Shown piece after piece: positions 9,079 to 17,612 of a stretch of DNA of 64,000 bases. The stretch is taken from positions 1 to 64,000 of the forward strand of contig JAKVKZ010000007.1 of NCBI GenBank assembly GCA_022484565.1, read 5' to 3'. This stretch comes from Muribaculaceae bacterium. GTDB taxonomy: Bacteria; Bacteroidota; Bacteroidia; Bacteroidales; Muribaculaceae. The first letter of the stretch is position 1. Each line of letters starts with the position of its first letter. The notes under the pieces were generated by a model. The model saw only the letters and a program-made list of their open reading frames with translations. It was not told the DNA's origin and made no database searches. Both the position numbers and the translations under genes were made by a program.

Positions 9079-10283
9079 TGCCAAAGAAAATATTATTAGT
9101 CACACAATATTTCTATCCTGAGAATTTCAGAAGCAATGACATTGCTTTTGAAATGAAAAGAAAAGGATACATGGTTGATGTATTGACTGGGATACCAAAT
9201 TATCCAGAAGGCCACTATACTAAACATTATGGGATATTCTCAAAAAGGGTGGAAACCATAAATGGTGTGAATATTTTCAGGTCATTCCAAACGCCAAGAG
9301 GTAAGAATGCCACTAAACTTGGTCTATCTCTTAATTATTTCTCTTTCGCACTATGTGCCACCATGTGGGCAATCATCTATTTTATATTTAAACGTAAATA
9401 TTTTGCAATATTTGTTTTCCAAACCTCACCGATAACACAAGCCATTCCTGCAATTATTCTTGGAAAAATCAAGAATATTCCAGTTTATACTTATGTACTT
9501 GACTTATGGCCTAATGCTATTAGTTCACATACCAATAATAAGTATATTTTCAACATATTAAACGTAATAACTAATTCTGTTTATAATAATTCCAGAAAAA
9601 TTTTAATCAGTTCAAAAGGATATGAGGAATTGATTATAAAGAATTGGAAGCAAAATAATAAAATAGTTTACTTTCCAAATTGGTGCGATGATATGCTGAT
9701 AATGCATAAAACGGTTATTCCTGAATTACCGAAAGGATTTATAATAATGATGGCAGGAAATATTGGTGAAGCGCAAAATATTGAAGAAATCATTGCGACA
9801 ATAAATGAATTGAAGGACATTCCTGAAATTAAATGGGCATTTTTAGGTGAAGGAAGCCGTAAAAAGGAACTTGAAGATTATGTTAAAACTCATAATCTGA
9901 CACAGAATGTGTTTTTGTATGGCAGATTTCCATTTGAATCAATGCCCTCATTCTACGCTAAAGCAAGCGTAATGTGGATAAGTTTGAAGACAGATAAAGT
10001 GCAACTTAGAGCAGTAATTCCATTACGTTTGCAATCCTACATGTCAGCAGAAAAGCCGATAATAGGTGTTGGAGAAGGCAGCATCGTGCAACTTGTAAAA
10101 GATGCTGATTGTGGCTTTGTAGCATCAAACGCTAAAGAACTTTCTTCATATCTAAGAACAGAATTATTACATAATAGCAACAGGCTGCATAAAATGGGAT
10201 TAAATGGACGAAATTATTTTGAGAAAAATTTCGAGAAAAATATATGTATTAATAATTTATGTGAAATAATCAATGACAAATAA
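9078..10283 (+). CDS. wbuB: GT4 glycosyltransferase, WbuB-like (probable L-FucNAc transferase)
   Basis: A 401-residue GT4 protein. Its N-terminus (ILLVTQYFYPENFRSNDIA, then LTGIPNYPEGHY) is characteristic of the WbuB/WcaI group. The donor region near residues 320-345 shows MSAEKPIIGVGEGS. WbuB proteins usually sit next to fnlABC and transfer L-FucNAc to lipid-linked GlcNAc, and here the gene overlaps the stop of capG. From this gene to 13480 the DNA is visibly richer in A+T than the capEFG block, hinting at a different source for this part of the operon. The gene symbol is by homology and context only. Confidence 0.82.
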   Translation: MPKKILLVTQYFYPENFRSNDIAFEMKRKGYMVDVLTGIPNYPEGHYTKHYGIFSKRVETINGVNIFRSFQTPRGKNATKLGLSLNYFSFALCATMWAIIYFIFKRKYFAIFVFQTSPITQAIPAIILGKIKNIPVYTYVLDLWPNAISSHTNNKYIFNILNVITNSVYNNSRKILISSKGYEELIIKNWKQNNKIVYFPNWCDDMLIMHKTVIPELPKGFIIMMAGNIGEAQNIEEIIATINELKDIPEIKWAFLGEGSRKKELEDYVKTHNLTQNVFLYGRFPFESMPSFYAKASVMWISLKTDKVQLRAVIPLRLQSYMSAEKPIIGVGEGSIVQLVKDADCGFVASNAKELSSYLRTELLHNSNRLHKMGLNGRNYFEKNFEKNICINNLCEIINDK

Positions 10284-11448
10284 TATCAACATATTGATTC
10301 TTGACGCCGATGGGACTCAAACTTTACCATTGGCTAAATCATTAAATGAAAAGAATTATATTGTTCATGGATTATGCCGGACGAAACTATCTTACGGTTA
10401 TCATTCACGCTATCTGACATTCAGTAATATTGCTCCTTCACCTCTTGAAGAATCTGAATATATTGAATTTTTGTCTGATTATATAAAGCGTAACAATATA
10501 AAATTTCTCATCCCGCTTTCCGATGACACAGCAAGTTTATTAAGTAAAAATAAGGACAGATTACTTAAACAAGCATTTTTTAAGATTCCAGATTATAATT
10601 CATTTTTAGCAGGATATAATAAGAAATCATTAATGACTCTTTGTGAGAAAAAGGGATATCCACATCCTAAGACAATCGTTCTTCCATCTACAATTGGACA
10701 TGATTTTTCAGTTGAAGACAATTTTTTCCCTGCTTTAATAAAACCAAACATTACTTGTGGAGGTAGAGGAATGACATTGGTGAATTCTTTTGATGAACTT
10801 ATATCTGAATATCCATCAATACATGACGCCTATGGAGATTGCCACTTGCAACAGTATATATTACCAGGCGGTCCACAAGTAGAAGTTCAATTATATATTG
10901 GTGATGACAACCAATTAGTAAATTCATCATGTATATATAAATATCGATGGTATCCAGAAAAAGGTGGTAGTAGCTGTTGTTGTCGTTCTCATGTTGATAA
11001 GCATATTATTGACATTTGCTATCATTTACTTCTTGATTTAGAATGGAAAGGGTTTGCTGATTTCGACACAATTGAAGATCCCAAAGATGGTAATTTGAAA
11101 ATAATGGAGCTGAACCCAAGGATGCCTGCATGTGTAAAGACTGCATTTATTTCGGGGACAGATTGGGGTGAAATAATCATGAATGACTATCAAAATTTAA
11201 GTCAAAGCCAATATACCGTAAAAACGGGTCTGATGTTGAGATTTATTGGTTTTGAAATGCTTTGGTTTTATTACAGCAAGAACAGATTTAGGACAAAGCC
11301 AAATTGGTTTAAATTCATTGGTAGAAATTTATATTATCAAGATTGTTCTTCATGGGATCCACTTCCATTCTTGTATGGAACTATAGGTAATGTAGCCAAG
11401 CAATTAAGTCCAAATTTCAGAAAGGCAAAGTCTGGATTAAGACAATAA
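10273..11448 (+). CDS. ATP-grasp enzyme of a polysaccharide locus
   Basis: A 391-residue ATP-grasp protein. An N-terminal Rossmann-like region (ILILDADGTQTLPLAKSLN) is followed by the ATP-grasp core with KPNITCGGRGMTLV near residue 157 and the metal-binding block MELNPRMPACVK near residue 278. ATP-grasp ligases join a carboxylate to an amine or thiol through an acyl phosphate. In capsule clusters such genes are thought to attach amino-acid or similar groups to sugars, but that is an inference here. It overlaps the preceding gene by 11 bases and is followed by a polysaccharide deacetylase. An amino group exposed by the deacetylase could be an acceptor. Confidence 0.82.
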   Translation: MTNNINILILDADGTQTLPLAKSLNEKNYIVHGLCRTKLSYGYHSRYLTFSNIAPSPLEESEYIEFLSDYIKRNNIKFLIPLSDDTASLLSKNKDRLLKQAFFKIPDYNSFLAGYNKKSLMTLCEKKGYPHPKTIVLPSTIGHDFSVEDNFFPALIKPNITCGGRGMTLVNSFDELISEYPSIHDAYGDCHLQQYILPGGPQVEVQLYIGDDNQLVNSSCIYKYRWYPEKGGSSCCCRSHVDKHIIDICYHLLLDLEWKGFADFDTIEDPKDGNLKIMELNPRMPACVKTAFISGTDWGEIIMNDYQNLSQSQYTVKTGLMLRFIGFEMLWFYYSKNRFRTKPNWFKFIGRNLYYQDCSSWDPLPFLYGTIGNVAKQLSPNFRKAKSGLRQ

Positions 11449-11458
11449 ATTTATACAA

Positions 11459-12298
11459 ATGAATATCCTTACTTTCGATATAGAAGATTGGTATTGTCAT
11501 GACATTATTACTGGAGATCTCAATTGGTCGAGGCACGAAACCAGAATTTACACCGATGTTGACAGAATCCTTGATTTTTTAGATGAACAAAATCTAAAAG
11601 GCACATTTATGTGCCTTGGATGGATAGCAGAACATCATCCAAGCATTATTAAAAAAATATCTGATAAAGGCCATCAAATCGGATGTCATTCTTATCAACA
11701 TGAATTAGCCACTAATTTAAACGAAAAAGAATTTAAAGATAACTTGGTAAAAGCAAAGGACTGCATTGAGAATGTTATTGGTAAAGCTATCAACACATTC
11801 CGTGCACCCGCATTTTCAGTTACCACAAGCAATCTTTACGTACTTGATATAATTTGTGAATTAGGATTTAAATATGATTGCTCTATTTTCCCGGCAAAAC
11901 GTTTATATGGTGGAATGCCAGAATCTGGATGTTCGCAACCTTCATTTATCAAACATAATGGTTATTTAATAAAGGAATTTCCCGTCAATCCTCATGTTTT
12001 TTTAGGTAATCATATTATCTTCTCTGGTGGAGGATATTTTCGGCTATTACCCTACTGGATAATTAAATTGTTCACAACCAAATCAAACTATGTTATGGGA
12101 TATTTTCACCCCAGTGATTTTGATCCGAATCAACCAAAGATGAAATACTTACCCATCTATCAGCAATGGAAGAATTCAGTCGGCTTAAAAAGTTCATTTA
12201 ATAAATTCAAGAAGTATCTATCTGATTTCGAGTTTATTAACATCGAACAAGCTGACATCAAAATCGATTGGAATAAAGCAAAAACAATAATATTGTAA
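11459..12298 (+). CDS. polysaccharide deacetylase family protein
   Basis: A 279-residue NodB-fold protein. It shows FDIEDWY at residues 6-12 (catalytic and metal aspartates), the metal-binding pair in H77-SYQ-H81, and FRAPAFSV, all in the order expected for carbohydrate esterase family 4. The C-terminal part resembles the DUF3473 extension found in deacetylases of exopolysaccharide loci (MGYFHPSDFDPNQP). There is no signal peptide, so it probably acts in the cytoplasm on a lipid-linked or nucleotide-linked N-acetyl sugar. It lies 10 bases after the ATP-grasp gene. Confidence 0.87.
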   Translation: MNILTFDIEDWYCHDIITGDLNWSRHETRIYTDVDRILDFLDEQNLKGTFMCLGWIAEHHPSIIKKISDKGHQIGCHSYQHELATNLNEKEFKDNLVKAKDCIENVIGKAINTFRAPAFSVTTSNLYVLDIICELGFKYDCSIFPAKRLYGGMPESGCSQPSFIKHNGYLIKEFPVNPHVFLGNHIIFSGGGYFRLLPYWIIKLFTTKSNYVMGYFHPSDFDPNQPKMKYLPIYQQWKNSVGLKSSFNKFKKYLSDFEFINIEQADIKIDWNKAKTIIL

Positions 12299-12367
12299 AT
12301 ATTATTCTATTTTTGTCCAAAATATTCTATTTGAACATAATATTAAAAAGATTAATAAATATATAAG

Positions 12368-13480
12368 ATGATCTATATTGTAATATTTGCATTCCTGATT
12401 TCAGTCGTACTTGCAATGTTCATGATACCTCGTATTCTTCTTTTATCATACAAGAAGCGATTGTTTGACATACCCAATGCACGTAAGATACACAAAACAC
12501 CGGTTCCTCGACTTGGCGGATTATCTTTTTTACCTGTCATTATCATAACTTTTTGTTTTGTATTAGCGCTCAGTTTTTTGCTTACCGTACCTATTGAATC
12601 TCAATGGCACTCTATTTTACTAATTCAATTCTTACTTTTCTTTGTGGGTTTATGCATCATATATGTTGTAGGAATTTACGATGACTTAGTAGGAGTAAGT
12701 TATAGATTTAAATTTTTCGCCCAATTCCTGGTCGGAATTCTTATCGTTACGAGTGGCTTGTGGATTAACAATTTAGGAGGTATATTCGGCATTCACGAAA
12801 TATCTGCTTGGATAGGAATGCCTCTTACTGTCCTTTTCATTGTCTATACGATAAATGCCATTAACCTCATTGACGGGGTAGATGGACTAGCTGCAGGCCT
12901 ATGTTGTTTATCTCTGATAGCCATATCATTTATTTGCATTGCAACACATCAATGGATATATGCTTTGCTTAATGTTATATGTTTAGGTGCAGTTATGGTT
13001 TTCTTTTATTATAACGTCATAAGCAAAAAAACAAAAAAGATTTTTATGGGTGATGCAGGAAGTATGTCCTTAGGGTTTCTTTTGAGCTTCACTACCATTC
13101 ATTTCTGGCAAAAATTACCATGGTGGAATCCTTTTGACAACAATTCTTATTTCCTTGTATTATCCTCATTATTAATTCCATTATTAGATGTCGTCCGTGT
13201 GTTCCTTACAAGAATAAGATGTCACCAAAATCCATTTTTGCCAGATAGAAATCACATTCATCATAAATTAATTCGTACAGGAATGAGCCTTCCTTGGGTT
13301 ATGATTAATATCCTCATTATGTCTGTATCTTTCTTTTTATTAAATTATTTATTACTCTTATTTATCAATACAACTCTAATCATTTTTTTAGACATTATAT
13401 TATGGACTCTAATGCATAAAATAATTAATTATTTTATTATACGTCACAGCCGTATTATTAATAGGCAACTAAAGCTATAA
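12368..13480 (+). CDS. WecA/MraY-type undecaprenyl-phosphate sugar-1-phosphate transferase
   Basis: A 370-residue polytopic membrane protein of the PNPT family, with about ten membrane helices. Cytoplasmic-loop motifs are all present: YDDLVGVSYRFKFFAQ, the catalytic NAINLIDGVDGLAAG, FMGDAGSMSLGF and the C-terminal DRNHIHHKL histidine block. The family loads a HexNAc-1-phosphate onto undecaprenyl phosphate, the first step of repeat-unit assembly; the histidine block favours a WecA-like rather than MraY role. It is the last gene of the operon, a common place for initiating transferases in Bacteroidetes, and a terminator follows. Confidence 0.9.
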   Translation: MIYIVIFAFLISVVLAMFMIPRILLLSYKKRLFDIPNARKIHKTPVPRLGGLSFLPVIIITFCFVLALSFLLTVPIESQWHSILLIQFLLFFVGLCIIYVVGIYDDLVGVSYRFKFFAQFLVGILIVTSGLWINNLGGIFGIHEISAWIGMPLTVLFIVYTINAINLIDGVDGLAAGLCCLSLIAISFICIATHQWIYALLNVICLGAVMVFFYYNVISKKTKKIFMGDAGSMSLGFLLSFTTIHFWQKLPWWNPFDNNSYFLVLSSLLIPLLDVVRVFLTRIRCHQNPFLPDRNHIHHKLIRTGMSLPWVMINILIMSVSFFLLNYLLLLFINTTLIIFLDIILWTLMHKIINYFIIRHSRIINRQLKL

Positions 13481-13524
13481 ATTGATTATTGTAATGTGAT
13501 AAATTTATTTTATATTGATAAATT

Positions 13525-13558
13525 AGGGCTGATTCCATTTTCTGGAGTCAGCCCTTTT
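13525..13558. terminator. terminator between the polysaccharide operon and glnS
   Basis: A 12-bp stem (AGGGCTGATTCC pairing with GGAGTCAGCCCT, one G-T pair) around a 7-base loop, followed by TTTT. It lies between two convergent genes. On the minus strand the hairpin is followed by TAATTT, so it may also help to end glnS transcription. Confidence 0.85.
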
Positions 13559-13587
13559 CATAGCGTAAATATTAATAATTTACTGTT

Positions 13588-15294
13588 TTACTTGTTCTGC
13601 ACTTTTGCCCAACTGTCCTTCAACGTGATTGTGCGGTTGAAAACGAGCTTATCGGCTGTAGTGTCGGGGTCAACCGAGAAGTAACCGATGCGCTGGAATT
13701 GATAATGGTCGCCGACTTTTGCAGTAGCTGCGAGATACGGCTCAACTTTCACATTGTTCAATACCTTCAGCGAATCAGGATTCAAAAGTTCACGGAAGTC
13801 CTTATCCTTTTCCTCAGCAGGGTTCTCAACATTGAAAAGACGGTCATAAAGTCTTACTTCAACATCTTTGCAGTGACGTGCTGATACCCAATGCAATGTG
13901 CCTTTCACTTTTCGCATACTGCCTTCCATTCCGCTCTTGCTGTTGGGGTCGTACTCGCAATATATTTCCTCAATTTCGCCAGCATCATTTTTCTTGCAGC
14001 CAGTGCACATAATGATGTAGCCAGCCTTAAGGCGAACTTCTTTACCGGGCGTCATGCGGAAGAATTTCTTTGGAGGCTCCTCCATGAAATCAGCCCGCTC
14101 AATGTAAATCTCACGGCTGAACGGCATTTCATGAGTTCCGGCATTCTCATCCTCTGGATTATTCTCAATGGAAAGCATATCAACCTTATCCTCAGGATAA
14201 TTTGTGATAACCACTTTCACTGGATCAAGAACCGCACTCACACGGTTGGCACGCTTATTAAGGTCCTCACGGATGCTATGCTCAAGGAGCGACACATCAT
14301 TGAGAGCCTCATATTTTGTGTAGCCAATAGTATCGATGAACGACTTGATGGATTCAGGAGTGTAACCGCGACGGCGCAGACCGCAAATGGTAGGCATCCG
14401 TGGGTCGTCCCAGCCTGCAACAAGATTTTCCTTAACGAGCTGGAGCAGTTTGCGCTTGCTCATCACAGTGTAAGTCAGGTTAAGCCTGTTGAACTCAATC
14501 TGCCGTGGGCAATAGCTGTCGTCGGCAAGTTCCTTCACGAAATATTCGTAAAGAGGGCGATGCACCTCAAATTCAAGTGTACATATGGAGTGGGTGACAC
14601 CTTCAAAAAAGTCACTTTGTCCGTGGGCAAAATCGTACATCGGGTAAACTTTCCAAGTTGTGCCAGTGCGGTGATGCGGATGCTTGATGATTCTGTACAT
14701 TATCGGGTCGCGGAAATGCATATTAGGCGAAGCCATGTCAATTTTGGCGCGAAGCACGCATGAACCTTCCTCAAATTCGCCCTTGTTCATTCTTTCAAAC
14801 AAATCGAGGTTTTCCTCAATAGGGCTGTCGCGGAACGGACTTGCCTTTCCCGGAACAGTAGGAGTACCTTTCTGTTCAGCTATCTGCTCAGCAGTCTGCT
14901 GGTCAACGTAGGCCTTGCCTTCCTTTATCAAGCGGATTGCCAGTGCATACAACTTTGGGAAATAATCAGATGCATAGTATTCTCTGTCGCCCCAGTCATA
15001 GCCGAGCCAATGAATGTCTTCCTTTATTGATTCCACGTATTCCACGTCTTCCTTGACGGGATTAGTATCGTCGAAGCGCAGATTGCAAGTTCCGCCAAAT
15101 TTCTGAGCTATGCCGAAATCCATGCAAATCGCCTTGGCATGACCAATATGCAGATAGCCATTAGGCTCAGGAGGGAAGCGGGTGTTGAGCCTTCCGCCAT
15201 TTTTACCAGCCTTTAAATCGTCAGACACAATCTGTTCAACAAAATTCAATCCTTTCTCTTCCTCAAAAGGAATTTCTTCTTTATTCTCTATCAT
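13588..15294 (-). CDS. glnS: glutaminyl-tRNA synthetase
   Basis: A 568-residue class I aminoacyl-tRNA synthetase, the usual length for bacterial GlnRS. The signature HIGH is at residues 49-52 within [15 protein letters not shown], and the KMSKS-like loop reads VMSKRKL. The block [13 protein letters not shown] and the C-terminal anticodon-binding beta-barrels ([10 protein letters not shown]) are those of GlnRS rather than GluRS. Having GlnRS means Gln-tRNA can be charged directly rather than by the transamidation route. It is transcribed on its own toward the polysaccharide operon. Confidence 0.97.
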   Translation of the reverse strand: MIENKEEIPFEEEKGLNFVEQIVSDDLKAGKNGGRLNTRFPPEPNGYLHIGHAKAICMDFGIAQKFGGTCNLRFDDTNPVKEDVEYVESIKEDIHWLGYDWGDREYYASDYFPKLYALAIRLIKEGKAYVDQQTAEQIAEQKGTPTVPGKASPFRDSPIEENLDLFERMNKGEFEEGSCVLRAKIDMASPNMHFRDPIMYRIIKHPHHRTGTTWKVYPMYDFAHGQSDFFEGVTHSICTLEFEVHRPLYEYFVKELADDSYCPRQIEFNRLNLTYTVMSKRKLLQLVKENLVAGWDDPRMPTICGLRRRGYTPESIKSFIDTIGYTKYEALNDVSLLEHSIREDLNKRANRVSAVLDPVKVVITNYPEDKVDMLSIENNPEDENAGTHEMPFSREIYIERADFMEEPPKKFFRMTPGKEVRLKAGYIIMCTGCKKNDAGEIEEIYCEYDPNSKSGMEGSMRKVKGTLHWVSARHCKDVEVRLYDRLFNVENPAEEKDKDFRELLNPDSLKVLNNVKVEPYLAATAKVGDHYQFQRIGYFSVDPDTTADKLVFNRTITLKDSWAKVQNK

Positions 15295-15361
15295 AGAATT
15301 TGTGATATAAAATTCGTGGATAATTCTTAAATTAAGCCGTCAATGCGACTTTTGCGTGCTG

Positions 15362-15369
15362 CAAATATA
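15362..15369 (-). promoter_or_regulatory. -7 element for glnS
   Basis: On the minus strand the bases read TATATTTG, a perfect Bacteroidetes TAnnTTTG element about 68 bp upstream of the glnS ATG. No clear TTTG -33 element is seen at 19-21 bp. Confidence 0.55.
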
Positions 15370-15431
15370 TAAAAAATATCAATACTCAGCACCATAATGG
15401 GCGCAAATGAAGAAATATTGTTGCTCTACGT

Positions 15432-15462
15432 TTTGCGATATTAATCTGATTTGCTAACTTTG
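15432..15462 (+). promoter_or_regulatory. Bacteroidetes-type promoter for the HU gene
   Basis: TTTG at 15432-15435, a 19-bp spacer and TAACTTTG at 15455-15462 match the -33/-7 consensus exactly. The start site would be about 15468, leaving a leader of roughly 20 bases before the ATG at 15487. Confidence 0.8.
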
Positions 15463-15486
15463 TAACGTTATTAAGCTAATTATTGC

Positions 15487-15759
15487 ATGGACAATAAAGA
15501 ATTGATCGACATTGTGGCAAAGCGAATGGACCGAAGTCCACGCGACGTCGCGAAACTGCTTGAAGCACTATCTACCACATTGATAGAAAAATGCGGCGGG
15601 CTTGACATCGTTGCCATCCCTGGATTCGGCTCTTTTGAGCCTAAAAAGAAGTTGGAGCGCGTCACAGTCAATCCGGCGTCGGGTAAGAAAATGCTTATTC
15701 CACCTAAAATTTCTTTGACTTTCAAGCCAAGCACAATTCTGAAATCGAGACTCCGCTAA
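15487..15759 (+). CDS. HU-family DNA-binding protein
   Basis: A 90-residue protein with the length and pattern of HU/IHF subunits: N-terminal helices (DNKELIDIVAKRMDRSPRDV), then IVAIPGFGSFEPKKK and the DNA-binding beta-arm region with NPASGKKMLIPP, and a C-terminal helix starting FKPS. The Asn-Pro-x-Ser/Thr-Gly element at the arm tip is the conserved intercalating proline region. It would bend or compact DNA in the nucleoid. A perfect promoter lies just upstream, and a second, much larger HU-type gene follows 54 bp downstream. Confidence 0.93.
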   Translation: MDNKELIDIVAKRMDRSPRDVAKLLEALSTTLIEKCGGLDIVAIPGFGSFEPKKKLERVTVNPASGKKMLIPPKISLTFKPSTILKSRLR

Positions 15760-15813
15760 TGCAATAATCGTCAAAACAAACTGACAATAACACTCTATTT
15801 GTAAGGAACAATA

Positions 15814-17442
15814 ATGAACACAAAAATAACTTTACCTGAACTTGTCGAAGCCCTGTCCAACACCACGCACACCACCAAACGCGTGTGTGAGGCGTTTCTG
15901 AAAACATTATTCAGCACAATAGGCGACACCCTTGTGGCAGGCGACAACGTGAAAGTAAAGAATATCGGTTCATTCAAGCTAATCAACGTTGAAGCCCGGA
16001 AAAGCGTCAATGTGAACACTGGTGAGGAGATTGAAATTCCAAGCCACGCCAAAATCACATTTACTCCCGACAAAATCATTGCAGAAGCCATCAACAGGCC
16101 TTTTGCGAATTTTGAAGCCTGCGTGCTTAGTGACGATTTGGACGAGAAAGAACTCGAAAGGCTTGCATCGACTGAAACTGAAGAAGATGAGGAAGAGGAG
16201 CAGACCGACAACGCAGCGCCGACAACAGATAACGTTGCACCTACAACTGCCAGTGTTGCGCCAATAGTTATTACACCTCCACCATTTAATCCGCCGACAC
16301 CGATTCAGAACACTGATGAGCAAATCAGCGACACAGTCACGGAAAATCCAGTTGAAAAGGAAGAGCCGCAGCCAGTTGAACCAGTCGAGCAAGAGCCAAT
16401 TGCCCCGACACCAGCCGAAATCCCAGCCGAAAAGGAAACTGAGCAACCTGCTGAACCAATTGCGCCACCAGTAGAACCCATTTCTCAACCTGCTGAACCC
16501 GTTGCACCGCCAGTTGAACCCATTTCGCAGCCTGTTGAACCTGCTGCACAACCAATTGAAGCACCAATAATCATACCTTCAACACCAATTGTAGTGCCAC
16601 CTGCGGTTGAGCCGCCTGCGGAAGCCGAACCTTCGGCACAGCCGATAGAAGCAGCTGAGCCTGAACCAGTTCAGCCACAAGAGCCAATAACACCGGCTCC
16701 AACGCCTGCGACTACCGAACAACCTCAGCCAACAGTAGAAGAAACGACACCTGAGCCTGAACGTGAAATAAAGCCAGGCGTAAGAGTAGTGAAAAATACC
16801 TACAGCGACGATGACGAATCCGCGCCTGAAGAAGAGCCGACAAGGCCTCGTAAGCGTAGAAGATTTGACGATGAAGACGCTGACGACAGGCCAAGACGGC
16901 ATCGCAGCCCATACGACGAATTCAAATCCACGGAATACGGACGTAACCGTCATTCCTTCGGAATAGGATTTGTGTGGGGATTTATTTTTGCCCTCGTCAT
17001 GTGCGGTGTAGGGGCTTATTGCCTATACATATACAATAAGGACGGATGGACAAGCGGAAACGGACCTAAGGCAGCAGTGGCCGACAGCATTGCCAACAAG
17101 CCGGCAGTGCCCGTTGATTCCGTAATAGGAAATCCTGACGAGGAAATGGACTCGGCAGCGAATATGCCAGATGATAAAGTAGCATCCAATAAAGTGGTTT
17201 ACGACACAATTACAAGCCAAAAGTTCCTTACACGTCTGGCCGGCAAATATTATGGCAACAGAGTTTTTTGGGTATATATATATGAGGAAAATAAGAGCAA
17301 AATAAAAAATCCGAATAATGTAAGGCCTGGGACTGTGGTAGTGATACCTTCAGCAGCAAAGTACGGTATCGACAAGAATAATAAGGAAAGCGTTGCCAAA
17401 GCCAAAAGGAAAGAAGCCGAAATTTACGGGAAATTACAATAG
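15814..17442 (+). CDS. HU domain - Pro/Glu-rich linker - transmembrane - LysM-like fusion protein
   Basis: A 542-residue modular protein. Residues 1-90 form an HU/IHF-type domain (LPELVEALSNTTHTTKRVCE, VKVKNIGSFKLINVEARKS, NVNTGEEIEIPSHAKITF). About residues 105-330 are an acidic, proline-rich linker with repeated PVEPISQP-like units. A basic stretch (RPRKRRR; RPRRHRSPYDE) precedes a single membrane helix at about 382-405. The C-terminal 75 residues (FLTRLAGKYYGNRVFWVYIYEE, then NVRPGTVVVIP) look like a LysM fold. The positive-inside rule places the HU part in the cytoplasm and the LysM-like part in the periplasm. The protein could tether the nucleoid to the envelope. That function is inferred, and HU-type domains of this lineage may bind something other than DNA. 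Confidence 0.85.
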   Translation: MNTKITLPELVEALSNTTHTTKRVCEAFLKTLFSTIGDTLVAGDNVKVKNIGSFKLINVEARKSVNVNTGEEIEIPSHAKITFTPDKIIAEAINRPFANFEACVLSDDLDEKELERLASTETEEDEEEEQTDNAAPTTDNVAPTTASVAPIVITPPPFNPPTPIQNTDEQISDTVTENPVEKEEPQPVEPVEQEPIAPTPAEIPAEKETEQPAEPIAPPVEPISQPAEPVAPPVEPISQPVEPAAQPIEAPIIIPSTPIVVPPAVEPPAEAEPSAQPIEAAEPEPVQPQEPITPAPTPATTEQPQPTVEETTPEPEREIKPGVRVVKNTYSDDDESAPEEEPTRPRKRRRFDDEDADDRPRRHRSPYDEFKSTEYGRNRHSFGIGFVWGFIFALVMCGVGAYCLYIYNKDGWTSGNGPKAAVADSIANKPAVPVDSVIGNPDEEMDSAANMPDDKVASNKVVYDTITSQKFLTRLAGKYYGNRVFWVYIYEENKSKIKNPNNVRPGTVVVIPSAAKYGIDKNNKESVAKAKRKEAEIYGKLQ

Positions 17443-17544
17443 CTCATTATGCACATATTTCATAGTCTCCGTTGGATTTAACAATATAAACTTAAAATAT
17501 TATAAATTAACGGTATAAAGTGCCTGTTTTAGTGCTTAAAGTAA

Positions 17545-17552
17545 TAATTTTG
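17545..17552 (+). promoter_or_regulatory. -7 element for the moxR-bat operon
   Basis: TAATTTTG matches TAnnTTTG and is 61 bp upstream of the moxR ATG. The bases 19-21 bp further upstream are T-rich but show no exact TTTG. The position after a 100-bp gap suggests this drives the whole operon. Confidence 0.6.
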
Positions 17553-17612
17553 CACGAAAAATAAAGATAAATACAAAGCAAATAAAAACATATAAATAAA
17601 ACGATTTAAATT

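Noticed and set aside
13891-14763. 290-residue open frame on the plus strand opposite glnS
   Set aside because: Fully inside the GlnRS gene on the other strand, with no domain of its own.
16447-16560. repetitive PVEP-coding DNA as a possible CRISPR or mobile repeat
   Set aside because: It is in-frame coding for a Pro/Glu-rich linker, with no spacer pattern.
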